IMG/VR virus record: IMGVR_UViG_3300008266_000100
Coordinates: 1 to 45,796 of that record
Source of the DNA: a virus
DNA: 45,796 nt
Strand: one strand, 5' to 3'
Below the pieces are notes generated by a model. That model had not been told where the DNA came from. It did not search any database and worked only from the letters and a program-made list of their open reading frames with translations. This document shows positions 7,575 through 15,144 of this stretch, in pieces. A program made the position numbers and the translations under genes. Each line of letters starts with the position of its first letter. Position 1 is the stretch's first letter.

Positions 7575-8819
7575 ATGGCATTCGACTCCCTATGGCTTCA
7601 GAATGTGGACTATCCCGCGCGGATAGACCGCACCGTGTTCGACAACATCTGGACTGAGGGCATCCTCGGATCAGGTTCGCTCGCAGTCTCTCAGTCGGCC
7701 CCGACCGCCATGAGCGTGCAGGTTGCAGCAGGTACAGCAGTCGTCCAGGGCGACGATCAGACAGCGCAGGGCAAGTATCTCGTGCGGGAGATTCTGCCGA
7801 CCACAGGAGTCGCGATCTCTGCTGCGCCCGGATCAGGCTCGCGTCACGATCTCGTCGTGCTCAAGGTGAACGATCCGAACGCAGGAGGCACTCCTGGCGA
7901 CGACTCAACGATTGTCGTCGTGACAGGCACGCCCTCGGCCTCCCCTGTCGATCCTGCAGTCCCTGCCTCGGCCTTGGTGCTCGCTCGCGTGCGAGTCCCT
8001 GCAGGCACAGGAGTGATCACCAACGCCCTGATCGACGATCTCCGGGTTGCCTCCTACGATGCCCACAACACCATCGCCCCAGGCTCTGTCGATGTCGCCG
8101 ATCTGTCTCCTGCTGCTCTCGCCTCGCTCACGCCGACCGGGGCCATCGTTGCGTTCGGCGGATCGGCTGCGCCCTCAGGATGGCTCCTCTGCGATGGGAG
8201 TGCGTATGCCACCGCGACATACCCTGCCCTGTCGGCTGTCCTCGCAGGGGCATACGATACCTCTGCAGGGCAGGCCTCTCCTGGCGCAGGCAACTTCCGC
8301 GTCCCGATTCTGAAGGGCAGAGTGCCTGCAGGTCTCGATGTCGGCGTGCCTGCGTTTGCAACGCTCGGCTCTGCGGGCGGTGCTGTGGATGTCACGCTGA
8401 CTGCTGCAGAGTCAGGAGTCGCATCGCATACGCATTCTGTATCCGCGACAGGCACCTCAGGCAACAACTCGGTATCACACTCCCATACATTCACCACAGC
8501 CTCAGATGGATCGCACTCCCACACCATCGATCTGATGGGGCAGAACCTCGCCAATCTCGGCGAGCACAAGTCGGCCTCCTCGAGCAACTATGCAGCAGGT
8601 GAGCCTGATGGTAACAACTTCGGGGGAGGCTCAAGGAGCGGGATTGTGAACTCAGGAGGATCGCACACTCACACGGGGACGACCGCGAGCAACAACGCCA
8701 ACCACACTCATGCAGTCACAGTCTCCGGCAACGCCACAGCCCCGACGACTGCCTCCGCTGTATCTGCCCACAACAACCTGCAGCCATACCTCACGATCAA
8801 CTACATGATCAAAACCTGA
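7575..8819 (+). CDS. Tail collar-domain fibre with His-X-His repeats
   Basis: The 414-residue protein carries a phage tail-collar domain near residues 190-265 (GAIVAFGGSAAPSGWLLCDG, then FRVPILKGRVPAGLD). The C-terminal region contains at least five His-X-His pairs (SHTHSV, SHSHTF, SHSHTI, SHTHTG, NHTHAV), like the metal-binding HxH sites of T4 gp12-type short fibres that coordinate iron along a trimer axis. The end, NLQPYLTINYMIK, is the usual closing motif. Likely a receptor-binding short fibre. Confidence 0.85.
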   Translation: MAFDSLWLQNVDYPARIDRTVFDNIWTEGILGSGSLAVSQSAPTAMSVQVAAGTAVVQGDDQTAQGKYLVREILPTTGVAISAAPGSGSRHDLVVLKVNDPNAGGTPGDDSTIVVVTGTPSASPVDPAVPASALVLARVRVPAGTGVITNALIDDLRVASYDAHNTIAPGSVDVADLSPAALASLTPTGAIVAFGGSAAPSGWLLCDGSAYATATYPALSAVLAGAYDTSAGQASPGAGNFRVPILKGRVPAGLDVGVPAFATLGSAGGAVDVTLTAAESGVASHTHSVSATGTSGNNSVSHSHTFTTASDGSHSHTIDLMGQNLANLGEHKSASSSNYAAGEPDGNNFGGGSRSGIVNSGGSHTHTGTTASNNANHTHAVTVSGNATAPTTASAVSAHNNLQPYLTINYMIKT

Positions 8820-8820
8820 G

Positions 8821-8851
8821 CCTCAGGTAGAGCCTCAGGAGAGACCTGAGG
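8821..8851 (+). terminator. Hairpin closing the tail operon
   Basis: CCTCAGGT at 8821 pairs with ACCTGAGG at 8844-8851; a third CCTCAGG copy lies in the loop and could form alternatives. No U-run follows, as is common in high-GC phages. A TACACT box follows within 6 nt. Confidence 0.45.
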
Positions 8852-8856
8852 AACGC

Positions 8857-8862
8857 TACACT
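8857..8862 (+). promoter_or_regulatory. TACACT -10 box with short leader
   Basis: TACACT is followed by about 26 nt that contain a strong GAGGAGGAG ribosome site (8878-8886) before ATG 8889. Unlike the leaderless sites, this one makes a leadered message. Confidence 0.5.
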
Positions 8863-8888
8863 CGGTCCATCCGAGATGAGGAGGAGAC

Positions 8889-9119
8889 ATGGGGCTGTTG
8901 GACGACATGCGAGCAGAGAAGATTGTGAAGGGGCCTCCGTGCTCTGTTGGCATCATGCTCGAGAGCATGACCGCGCAGGAGCAGGAGGAGTTCGCCTCGG
9001 CCTGCGCTGACTCGACTATCGCCTCGAGCGTCATCGCTCGAGTCCTCGCTCGGAGGGGCCATGAGGTGCGCAAGGAGTCCATCCGCAGGCATCGCAAGGG
9101 GGAGTGCCGCTGTGAGTGA
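8889..9119 (+). CDS. Small helix-turn-helix-like protein
   Basis: The 76-residue protein starts at ATG after a strong ribosome site. The second half (SSVIARVLARRGHEVRKESI, then RRHRKGEC) has the look of an HTH with a basic recognition helix, as in small DNA-binding or terminase-like proteins. Function is not established. It overlaps the metallophosphoesterase start by 8 nt and so is translationally coupled to it. Confidence 0.65.
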   Translation: MGLLDDMRAEKIVKGPPCSVGIMLESMTAQEQEEFASACADSTIASSVIARVLARRGHEVRKESIRRHRKGECRCE

Positions 9120-10119
9120 GTTTCGCGATGAGCAGACGATTGAAGAACTGCGTCAGGCTTTGATCCATACGCAGAGGCAACTCGCCAAGCAGAAGGCCCG
9201 GACGGACGAACTGGTGGAGGCGACGATCACCGCTGTGCGGGAGGCAGTCCTCGCACAGGGCGGAGTGAAACTGCCTCCTAAGCGGGAGCGATCGAGGAAG
9301 CGCAAGGGCGAGGTGGCCCTCTGGCACCTCACCGACTGGCAGGGATCAAAGGTCACGACGACCTACAACTCGCAGATCATGCGGGATCGCGTGATGCGGT
9401 TCTGCGAGAAAGCAGTCAGGCTCGCCGACATTCAGAGAGCCGACCATCCTGTCGATGATCTCGTCATCATGCTCGGGGGCGACATGATCGAGGGCATCTT
9501 CAACTTCCCAACTCAGCCATTCGAGATCGACGCGAACCTGTTCGAGCAGATGATGATCGTCCGGGCTCTGCTGCAGGAGGTTGTGCAGCAGGCCCTGCAT
9601 CACTTCTCATCGGTGCGAGTCATCGGCGAGTGGGGCAATCATGGCAGGCTCGGCTCCAAGAGGGATGCGGTGCCTCGCTCTGACAACGCTGATCGCATGA
9701 CATACGAACTGGCGAGGCAGAACCTCATCTCTGATCCCCGGGTGACATGGGAGGACTCGCCGGAGGACATTCAGAGAGTCGAGATTGGAAACTACCGCGC
9801 CCTGCTCATCCACGGAGACGAGGTTGGCAGGGGCGGATTCGCGAGCCCTGCGACGATTGTGCAGCATTGCAACAGATGGCGCAGCGGGGCCTACCCCTGG
9901 CAGTTCCGCGATGTCTTTATCGGTCACTACCACACTCATGCGGAGTGGGCGATGGCGAACGGCGAGGGGGCTGTCTATCAGACAGGATCAACAGAGAGCG
10001 ACAATCGCTACGCAGGAGTGATGCTCGCAGCGTCTGCCATTCCCTCTCAGAGGGTTCACTTCGTTGATCCTGAGGCAGGGCGCACGACAGCGCAGTTCAA
10101 GGTGTGGCTCGATGGGTAG
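9112..10119 (+). CDS. Calcineurin-like metallophosphoesterase
   Basis: The 335-residue protein starts at GTG 9112 just after GGGGGAG. A 60-residue charged coiled coil precedes a metallophosphoesterase domain with its motif series: LTDWQG (variant of DxH), MLGGDMIEG (GD), GEWGNHGR (variant of GNHD), LIHGDEV, and GHYHTHAEW (GHxH). The DWQ and GNHG variants mean two usual ligands differ, although this pattern is common in phage members. The substrate could be DNA ends or a small phosphodiester. It sits between tail and lysis genes, so DNA processing or countering a host nucleotide signal are both open. Confidence 0.8.
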   Translation: MSEFRDEQTIEELRQALIHTQRQLAKQKARTDELVEATITAVREAVLAQGGVKLPPKRERSRKRKGEVALWHLTDWQGSKVTTTYNSQIMRDRVMRFCEKAVRLADIQRADHPVDDLVIMLGGDMIEGIFNFPTQPFEIDANLFEQMMIVRALLQEVVQQALHHFSSVRVIGEWGNHGRLGSKRDAVPRSDNADRMTYELARQNLISDPRVTWEDSPEDIQRVEIGNYRALLIHGDEVGRGGFASPATIVQHCNRWRSGAYPWQFRDVFIGHYHTHAEWAMANGEGAVYQTGSTESDNRYAGVMLAASAIPSQRVHFVDPEAGRTTAQFKVWLDG

Positions 10120-10444
10120 GAGGCCTGCCCCCCGCGATGAGCAGGTGACTGTCGTCCTCGTGATGTGGGCTGATGCCTATGCCGACGAGGGCGGATCGTG
10201 GGTAAATCTGCGAGATGTCGCGGATTATGGCGAGTATCTCGTGACGAGCGCAGGCATCCTGCTCAGTCCCGGCCTCGGTGCGCAGACAGGGCATGTCTCG
10301 ATCGTGCAGTCATGGGGCAGGCGAGATGACTGCGGTGACCACATCATCCACATCCCGATCGGGATGGTGCGCTCTGTCCGGGTGATGTCGCCTGGGAAAG
10401 AGACCGAGGCTGTGAAACTACTGAGGGACGCAGGAGCCGACTAG
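10112..10444 (+). CDS. Hypothetical protein, 110 aa
   Basis: The ATG at 10112 overlaps the metallophosphoesterase stop. The protein appears to be a small mixed alpha/beta fold (MWADAYADEGGSWVNLRDVA; HIIHIPIGMVRSVRVMSPG). I recognise no family. Coupled translation suggests it is used with the enzyme upstream. Confidence 0.6.
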   Translation: MGRRPAPRDEQVTVVLVMWADAYADEGGSWVNLRDVADYGEYLVTSAGILLSPGLGAQTGHVSIVQSWGRRDDCGDHIIHIPIGMVRSVRVMSPGKETEAVKLLRDAGAD

Positions 10445-10447
10445 ACT
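10442..10447 (+). promoter_or_regulatory. TAGACT -10 box in CCGACTAGACTCAGG
   Basis: TAGACT lies in a CCGACTA-type half palindrome and overlaps the upstream stop codon. About 27 nt downstream, AGGGAGG precedes ATG 10475, so this would be a leadered transcript. Confidence 0.4.
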
Positions 10448-10474
10448 CAGGTCATCTCTACTAAGGGAGGCCTC

Positions 10475-10795
10475 ATGGCTGATCGAATCGACCTGTTTCT
10501 CGCAGGGGGGACAACGCCTGTCTGCAGAGCGCACCTCGAGACCTACATCGACGAGCCCGCATGGATAGCAGAGCCGAGCGACTACGATGCGTGGAGGCTG
10601 TCGCATGGCGAGGAGATGTCATGCGCGAGATGCAGAGGAGTTCACGGTGACGCAGGAGGAGATCAGATGGGCACTCACCTTCCTGCTGAGGACAGTCACG
10701 AGGGGGCCTCTCGAGGAGGCATGGCTGGAGCATCTGGTGACGAGATTGCGCGACAGTTTGCCTCCTACCTCAGACATCCATCGGTGATCGAGTAG
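10475..10795 (+). CDS. Small Cys/His protein (C-terminal end uncertain)
   Basis: ATG 10475 follows AGGGAGG. The first 50-60 residues look genuine (CRAHLETYIDEPAW ... SCARCRG, a possible zinc-binding CxxH/CxxC pair). After about residue 60 the sequence turns Gly/His/Ser-rich and resembles a shadow frame, while another frame becomes convincing from 10647. Either the proteins overlap by about 140 nt or a frameshift joins them. Confidence 0.5.
   Translation: MADRIDLFLAGGTTPVCRAHLETYIDEPAWIAEPSDYDAWRLSHGEEMSCARCRGVHGDAGGDQMGTHLPAEDSHEGASRGGMAGASGDEIARQFASYLRHPSVIE
10647..10787 (+). CDS. Small helical protein in overlapping frame
   Basis: From GTG 10647 this frame reads VTQEEIRWALTFLLRT then GPLEEAWLEHLVTRL, with the codon choice of neighbouring genes. 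It is wholly inside the 3' half of the 10475 frame. It could be a separate 46-residue protein or the true C-terminus of the upstream gene after a frameshift or sequencing error. Confidence 0.45.
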   Translation: MTQEEIRWALTFLLRTVTRGPLEEAWLEHLVTRLRDSLPPTSDIHR

Positions 10796-10819
10796 TGCCC
10801 CAGGGGCTCTCGGCTCCAC

Positions 10820-10825
10820 TACACT
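10820..10825 (+). promoter_or_regulatory. TACACT -10 box, leaderless GTG start
   Basis: TACACT plus 7 nt leads to GTG 10833, with no ribosome site between. Confidence 0.55.
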
Positions 10826-10832
10826 CAGGGCT

Positions 10833-11258
10833 GTGAGCATCGAGACTGTCCTCAGAGGCGCAGGCCTCTCCCCCTGGGTTGATGCCCGGGCATCGCATCG
10901 CAGGGGCGAGCCTCCCAAGCGTCTGAGTGTCGTCCATCTCGGCGATGCTGAGGACACTCAGCAGGCAATCTCTGCTGCAGTCGCCCTTGAGTCTCCGGCG
11001 ATCCTGCTCGTCATGGCCTCAGGGGGAGTCCTCGTGCTGTCTGAGGGCGGATACGGGCCCATCGCGGTGCAGGGCAGTCAGGAGCAGATGACCGAGGGGC
11101 AGGTCGCGACGCTTGCAATCGTGAGCGAGGCTCTCTCGCGGGCCTATGGGATCGAGGGCGCAGCCCCTGCCAAGAAGCGGGCGAGGAAGCAGACTGAGGA
11201 GCCTGTCGTCGAGCAGGCTTACTCTGAGCCTGCTGATGAGGAGCCTGCTGATGCCTGA
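10833..11258 (+). CDS. Hypothetical protein upstream of the lysis genes, 141 aa
   Basis: The GTG start is set by the TACACT box 7 nt upstream. The body has a hydrophobic strand-rich centre (SPAILLVMASGGVLVLSEGG) and a disordered C-terminus with Lys/Arg then Glu/Pro/Ala runs. No family is recognised. It overlaps the endolysin start by 8 nt and may be the first gene of the lysis operon. Confidence 0.6.
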   Translation: MSIETVLRGAGLSPWVDARASHRRGEPPKRLSVVHLGDAEDTQQAISAAVALESPAILLVMASGGVLVLSEGGYGPIAVQGSQEQMTEGQVATLAIVSEALSRAYGIEGAAPAKKRARKQTEEPVVEQAYSEPADEEPADA

Positions 11259-11778
11259 GCCGTATCGCTCCATCGCTCTCGATGCGACGCTGCGCAGGTA
11301 TGGCAACGGCAAACTGCCTGCGAATCTGCTCGTGCGTGCGCACTCAGGCGAGCCCGGATACATCTGCACGCTCTACGGCCCTGCTGCGTTTTGGTGGAAT
11401 GTCATGTGGTCGGATGCGCAGAAGGCAGGCATCGATCTGATCGCAACCTCCCGCGGATACCGCTCCTACGAGGCGCAGGAGTCGATGTTCCTCGACCGCT
11501 ACTCGCGACTGCCAACTGCTCGCGTACCTCGAGTCACTCGCAAGTGGAGGGGCCACACCTGGAATCTCAAACGAGGCAAGAGCCCCTCGGCAACGCCTGG
11601 GTTTTCCCCGCACGGATGGGGCCTCGCGATGGATGTCCAGGTGCCTGCGAGAACATTCGCATGGCTGTGCGAGAACGCTCCGCGCTACGGGTTCTATCTG
11701 CAGGGCCCTCGTCTCCTCCCGAACGGCAAGCCAAATCCGGAGTACGAGGCGTGGCATTGGCAGTTCTGCCATCTGTGA
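11251..11778 (+). CDS. Endolysin, VanY-type D-Ala-D-Ala carboxypeptidase
   Basis: The 175-residue protein starts at ATG 11251. It carries the M15/VanY metallopeptidase pattern: TSRGYRSYEAQ, then SPHGWGLAMDV (zinc His and Asp), then EAWHWQF (catalytic Glu/Trp and zinc His). It would cut peptide stems of peptidoglycan at lysis. No signal peptide or cell-wall-binding domain is present, so release depends on the holin encoded just downstream. Start choice follows domain length and the overlap with the upstream stop. Confidence 0.85.
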   Translation: MPEPYRSIALDATLRRYGNGKLPANLLVRAHSGEPGYICTLYGPAAFWWNVMWSDAQKAGIDLIATSRGYRSYEAQESMFLDRYSRLPTARVPRVTRKWRGHTWNLKRGKSPSATPGFSPHGWGLAMDVQVPARTFAWLCENAPRYGFYLQGPRLLPNGKPNPEYEAWHWQFCHL

Positions 11779-11794
11779 TCATGGAGGCATCAGC

Positions 11795-12037
11795 ATGACA
11801 TCTCTCAGAGCATGGGCACTCGACACCGCAGAGCGTGCTGTGTTCACCTTCCTCGAGGCTTTCCTCGGTCTGCTCGTCGTCTCTGCATCAGATGCAATCG
11901 GCGGGCTCTCGATCTCCACGATTGAGGCTGCGCTCGTCTCAGGAGTCATCTCTGCTCTCGCCGTGGTGAAGGGCGCGATCGCCTCGTATCGCGAGGGCAT
12001 GTCGCCTGCCTCGCTCGTGCGATCCTCAGAGCCCTGA
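11795..12037 (+). CDS. Holin
   Basis: The 80-residue protein begins at an ATG after TGGAGG. Two hydrophobic helices (FLEAFLGLLVVSASDAIGG and AALVSGVISALAVVKGAIAS) are separated by a short turn, with a charged C-terminus. This is the layout of small r1t-type phage holins. It lies 16 nt after the endolysin. It would form membrane lesions that release the endolysin. Confidence 0.8.
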   Translation: MTSLRAWALDTAERAVFTFLEAFLGLLVVSASDAIGGLSISTIEAALVSGVISALAVVKGAIASYREGMSPASLVRSSEP

Positions 12038-12108
12038 GAGGCCCTCAGGCCCCCTCCGGCTGAGGAGGGGCAGGCAGGGGCTCTGCGCCTCTCCTGAGCC
12101 CTCTCAGC
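12034..12108 (+). terminator. Compound hairpin terminator after holin
   Basis: CCCCTCC (12051-12057) pairs with GGAGGGG (12064-12070), and CTGAGAGG near 12034 can pair with CCTCTCAG near 12100. The rest of the gap up to 12167 shows no gene. Confidence 0.45.
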
Positions 12109-12166
12109 GCATCTGAGGGACAGGTATTGCTGTTTTCTCCCCTGCTCAGGCTCTTTGGCGCATGAC

Positions 12167-12195
12167 TTGACATGCCGACCTGAGTCGGGCATAGT
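12167..12195 (+). promoter_or_regulatory. Promoter with palindromic operator (P-early 1)
   Basis: TTGACA (12167-12172), a 17-nt spacer and CATAGT (12190-12195) form a good sigma-70-type promoter. The spacer holds TGCCGACCTGAGTCGGGCA, an inverted repeat CCGAC-CTGA-GTCGG. ATG 12202 lies 6 nt after the -10, so the first gene is leaderless. Two near copies of this element occur at 30509 and 36867. A repressor or activator dimer binding the palindrome is inferred. Confidence 0.75.
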
Positions 12196-12201
12196 ACCTG
12201 C

Positions 12202-12399
12202 ATGGACATCACAGCCAACACAAACAACAACAACATCCCTGAGGGAGCCCGCGTGCTCTACCTCGGCAAGCCTGCAACAGTCATGGTGGCCGCTTTGCAC
12301 GACTGCGTGTACATCAACATGGACTCCAACAGCCATGACAACGACGAGATGTTCGCAGTCCATGTCTCTGAGGTGACGCTGATGGAGGAGGGAGCCTGA
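12202..12399 (+). CDS. Small hypothetical early protein, 65 aa
   Basis: First gene of the island behind P-early 1. After an Asn-rich N-terminus the protein reads as a small beta-barrel-like fold (GARVLYLGKPATVMVAALHD ... FAVHVSEVTLMEE), similar in feel to small KOW/SH3-like phage proteins. No function can be assigned. It overlaps the next ATG. Confidence 0.6.
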   Translation: MDITANTNNNNIPEGARVLYLGKPATVMVAALHDCVYINMDSNSHDNDEMFAVHVSEVTLMEEGA

Positions 12400-12617
12400 T
12401 GAGCACCAACAGCACTCCCCTGTGGCTCCATGAGGAGGGACGCATCGCCTGCGCCAAGCATGGAGGCAACTACCTCGCCTGCGCCATAGAGGCCGAGCCT
12501 CAGGCTGTGGAGCACCAGACTCCCCTTGGCTTTTGGGCCCTCGCCACGCAGAGCGACATTGACTATCTCGCAGAGAACAACCTGACTGCATCCTGCGAGA
12601 CCTGCGGAGCCTGCTGA
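12399..12617 (+). CDS. Small Cys-containing hypothetical protein, 72 aa
   Basis: The ATG overlaps the upstream TGA. C-terminal CETCGAC and two earlier cysteines (IACAKH, LACAIE) could form a zinc site. No family is recognised. Confidence 0.55.
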   Translation: MSTNSTPLWLHEEGRIACAKHGGNYLACAIEAEPQAVEHQTPLGFWALATQSDIDYLAENNLTASCETCGAC

Positions 12618-12910
12618 TGAGCGAGCAGACATTTATTGCAGGCGATGTCATCGCCTACGAGGACATGGCGAATCCGCGCATGGAGTATCTCGTGCTCGCA
12701 GTCGTCGCAGACAATGCATGGAATCCCTATGTCCTGCAGAGCCTGACGACGAGCAGAGTCATTCAGTCAGACTGCATGCAGAGAGGATGGAGCCTCGTGC
12801 GCAGAGGCGTGGATGGCATGAGCATCACTCTGACATCAGACAGGCATGCGTGGCTGATTGGCGCAGATGATTGGGAGGATGAGGCTGATGATCCTGAGCG
12901 CATCATCTGA
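12617..12910 (+). CDS. Hypothetical protein, 97 aa
   Basis: The ATG overlaps the stop of the preceding gene. The sequence appears beta-rich (FIAGDVIAYEDMANPRMEYL; GWSLVRRGVDGMSITLTSD) with a very acidic C-terminus. Function is unknown. Confidence 0.6.
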   Translation: MSEQTFIAGDVIAYEDMANPRMEYLVLAVVADNAWNPYVLQSLTTSRVIQSDCMQRGWSLVRRGVDGMSITLTSDRHAWLIGADDWEDEADDPERII

Positions 12911-13193
12911 CATCTCATCCTCTGCTGAGGCCCTCTCTGATGGGCGATGGCAGGCTCGCCTGCGCATCGATGGGCATCTGACATCAGAATCTTGCTCTCA
13001 TCGTCATCAGAGTCCTGAGGCTGCGCAGGCCTGCGTCAGGTCAGTCGTGAGGCGATGGGAGAGCATCCGGCAGAGCCTCATCTCCTGCGAGCAGGTCAGG
13101 CCTGACCTGTGGGAGGTGCGCTACAGCCCCCCTCGGTGCCTGCCTCAGGGCACCTGGTCGTCCATCAGAGTGATGATGGCAGAGGCAGGCTGA
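12888..13193 (+). CDS. Hypothetical protein, 101 aa
   Basis: The ATG at 12888 overlaps the upstream gene by 23 nt. The protein looks like a small dsRBD- or ferredoxin-like alpha/beta fold (DGRWQARLRIDGHLTSESCS; SPEAAQACVRSVVRRWESI). No family assigned. Confidence 0.55.
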   Translation: MILSASSDISSSAEALSDGRWQARLRIDGHLTSESCSHRHQSPEAAQACVRSVVRRWESIRQSLISCEQVRPDLWEVRYSPPRCLPQGTWSSIRVMMAEAG

Positions 13194-13195
13194 CG

Positions 13196-13450
13196 ATGGC
13201 ACGCGAGAGCGCATGGCGATTCCTCGGGTACTGGATTTGGCCTGTTCTCAACGACGAGACAGAGGAGACGATGTTCTACGACATCATGGGGCCCTGTTCA
13301 GATCGTGAGCATCGTCGCCCGCGAGCGACCTGCGACTGCCCCATCTCCGTAGATCCCCTCGGGACTGCCTCGTCGCCTGAGGAGGCTCGAGCGATCATCA
13401 GGAGGCTCAGAGCCGAGGTAAAAGCCCTCGGAGACATTCATGCCGACTAA
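13196..13450 (+). CDS. Hypothetical protein, 84 aa
   Basis: ATG 13196 follows the previous stop by 2 nt. A CxxxxxxxxxxxCDC-type Cys/His cluster (PCSDREHRRPRATCDC) may bind zinc, and a C-terminal helix follows (SPEEARAIIRRLRAEVKAL). Function is unknown. Confidence 0.55.
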   Translation: MARESAWRFLGYWIWPVLNDETEETMFYDIMGPCSDREHRRPRATCDCPISVDPLGTASSPEEARAIIRRLRAEVKALGDIHAD

Positions 13451-13475
13451 CCTCGGCACACCGTTCTGCGATGAT
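13441..13475 (+). promoter_or_regulatory. Palindrome and weak promoter before the recombination genes
   Basis: TGCCGA-CTAACC-TCGGCA (13441-13458) resembles the early-promoter palindrome. GATGAT (13470-13475) could be the -10. The leader ends in GAAAGGGAAAAC before ATG 13499, like the leaders at 32371 and 36937. No good -35 is present. Confidence 0.35.
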
Positions 13476-13498
13476 GCAGGCACCTAGAAAGGGAAAAC

Positions 13499-14023
13499 AT
13501 GACAGAGAATGACATCGACCATCTGCTCGCAGGCATCGCCTCGCGGGCACGCGATCTCGCAGGAGATGATGCGACAGAGGGGACGACTGCTCAGGTCGCT
13601 CACAGGCTCTCATCCATCAGGGAGGCCATCACCGCCCTGAGAGAGGCTGACGATCTGCTGAGCGACGATCTCGCAGCACGCATGGAGGAGGACGAGATCG
13701 CCATCACAGGCGTGGGCTCCATCCGGCGCAAGGCACGAACCTCCTCGACATGGATCGACGACTCTGCGCGAGAGCGCATGATGGAGGACGCGATCAGGGC
13801 CATCATCCAGGAGACCTGCGTTGATCCTGCCACGGGAGAGATTCATGGGCCTCTCGCTCAGGTCGCCCGCACCGTCTGGCGACTCACGCACGACTCGTTC
13901 TCTGTCACCGCCGATCCGAAGGTGGCGTTTAGGAGGGCCCTGGGGCTGTCGCCTGACGACTATCGCGCCAAGCGGATGACCGGGTACACCATCAGCATCG
14001 AACATGAGGAGATTCAGCCATGA
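13499..14023 (+). CDS. Hypothetical protein coupled to ERF, 174 aa
   Basis: The start follows AAAGGGAAAAC. The protein is charged and mostly helical (REAITALREADDLLSDDLAA), and the sequence is of the type often found beside single-strand annealing proteins in phages. No catalytic motif is recognised. Its stop overlaps the ERF start, so a role in recombination or replication is inferred from context. Confidence 0.65.
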   Translation: MTENDIDHLLAGIASRARDLAGDDATEGTTAQVAHRLSSIREAITALREADDLLSDDLAARMEEDEIAITGVGSIRRKARTSSTWIDDSARERMMEDAIRAIIQETCVDPATGEIHGPLAQVARTVWRLTHDSFSVTADPKVAFRRALGLSPDDYRAKRMTGYTISIEHEEIQP

Positions 14024-14685
14024 TGCGCCACAGCCAATCAATCACCGCCATCTCGCCTGCGCTCGTCGCAGCACTCGGCGAAATGAGCGACATCAGGAAG
14101 GGCAGGGAGGCGAAGGTGCCGACGAAGGCAGGCTCCTCCTACACCTACACCTACGCTGATCTCGCAGATACGCTCAGGAGCGTCAGGCCTGTCCTCTCGG
14201 CGCATGGCCTCGCTCTCCTGCAGTCGGCATCATCCGGCGAGGGCGAGACAGTCCTCATCTCGACGATCATCCTGCACTCGTCAGGCGAGTGGATCGAGAT
14301 GGAGCCCCTGTCCCTCCCCTCAGGCAGGTCAGCCCAGGAGACAGGCTCTGCCATCTCCTACGGGCGGAGATACCATCTGCTCGCCTCGCTCGGCCTCGCA
14401 GCAGAGGATGATGACGGCGCATCTGCGAGAGGGCGAGGCGCATCTCAGCCTCGTGCTCCTCGCCCGAGGCCTGTCACGCCGATGGCCCCGTCGCCTGCTG
14501 TTGCTCGCACGCCCTCTGAGGCTGTCATCCGCGACCGCATCGGCGATCTCGGCGACGCAGGGGCCCAGGTGAAGCAGGCGTTCGTCGCAGAGTTCGGCAG
14601 GCTCGTCGATCTCTCTCCTGATCGTCACGACGAGGCCCTGACATGGCTCGAGGCGTTTATCGCACAGAACGGCATCCAGTCATGA
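14020..14685 (+). CDS. erf: ERF-family single-strand annealing protein
   Basis: The 221-residue protein has the ERF core: YTYADLADTLRSVRPVLSAH, HGLALLQSASS, ILHSSGEWIEMEPLSLP, and SAQETGSAISYGRRYHLLAS followed by GLAAEDDDGA. A Pro/Ala/Arg linker and a helical C-terminal region follow. These proteins anneal complementary single strands for phage recombination and genome circularisation. It is the only clear recombinase in the genome. Confidence 0.9.
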   Translation: MMRHSQSITAISPALVAALGEMSDIRKGREAKVPTKAGSSYTYTYADLADTLRSVRPVLSAHGLALLQSASSGEGETVLISTIILHSSGEWIEMEPLSLPSGRSAQETGSAISYGRRYHLLASLGLAAEDDDGASARGRGASQPRAPRPRPVTPMAPSPAVARTPSEAVIRDRIGDLGDAGAQVKQAFVAEFGRLVDLSPDRHDEALTWLEAFIAQNGIQS

Positions 14686-14882
14686 GGCAGAGGATCAACA
14701 TCGCAGTCTCGATCGAGATGGATGCAGAGGACTTGGCCCTGCTTGACGATGATCTCGGCGATCATCTCGTCATTGCTGCAGGCAACGGGGCCCTCGCGAT
14801 GATCCCTCGAGCAGTCGGGGCAGTCATCGCAGCCTCGAGATTCAATGTCTCGCCCCCCTACAGCCCGGAGGATGCGTCGTGA
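14682..14882 (+). CDS. Small hypothetical protein, 66 aa
   Basis: The ATG overlaps the ERF stop. It opens with a beta strand of alternating residues (RINIAVSIEMDAEDLALLDD), similar to the opening of the next gene (RITITIEIEVDAAEADALEP), which suggests the two are diverged duplicates. Function unknown. Confidence 0.6.
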   Translation: MRQRINIAVSIEMDAEDLALLDDDLGDHLVIAAGNGALAMIPRAVGAVIAASRFNVSPPYSPEDAS

Positions 14883-15139
14883 GCGAGAGAACTCGCATCA
14901 CCATCACGATCGAGATCGAGGTGGACGCAGCAGAGGCTGATGCCCTCGAGCCTGTGGAGGGATTCATGGCGAGCCCGACCGAGGCTGATCCTCCTGTCCC
15001 CGGCATCCTCGCCCTCGGCAGATGGATGGCAGGGATGATGGCAGGTGATGCTCTGTCAGGGCTCGCCCCTGCTCTCGATCCTGCAGTCGGCCTCATCCGC
15101 GTGACAGTCGATCCGGTCGAGCAGGATGACATCCTCTGA
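14879..15139 (+). CDS. Small hypothetical protein, 86 aa
   Basis: The GTG overlaps the preceding stop. The N-terminal strand resembles that of the 14682 gene. The C-terminal part reads GLIRVTVDPVEQDD. It is the last gene before the strong terminator. Confidence 0.6.
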   Translation: MSERTRITITIEIEVDAAEADALEPVEGFMASPTEADPPVPGILALGRWMAGMMAGDALSGLAPALDPAVGLIRVTVDPVEQDDIL

Positions 15140-15144
15140 TGCAT

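Noticed and set aside
11779-12651. 290-codon minus-strand frame over the holin and early promoter
   Set aside because: It covers a terminator, a promoter and several coupled + strand genes; no family features.
13499-13833. Minus-strand frames near the recombination genes as a possible repressor gene
   Set aside because: No start signal or HTH pattern; the + strand genes have ribosome sites and coupling.
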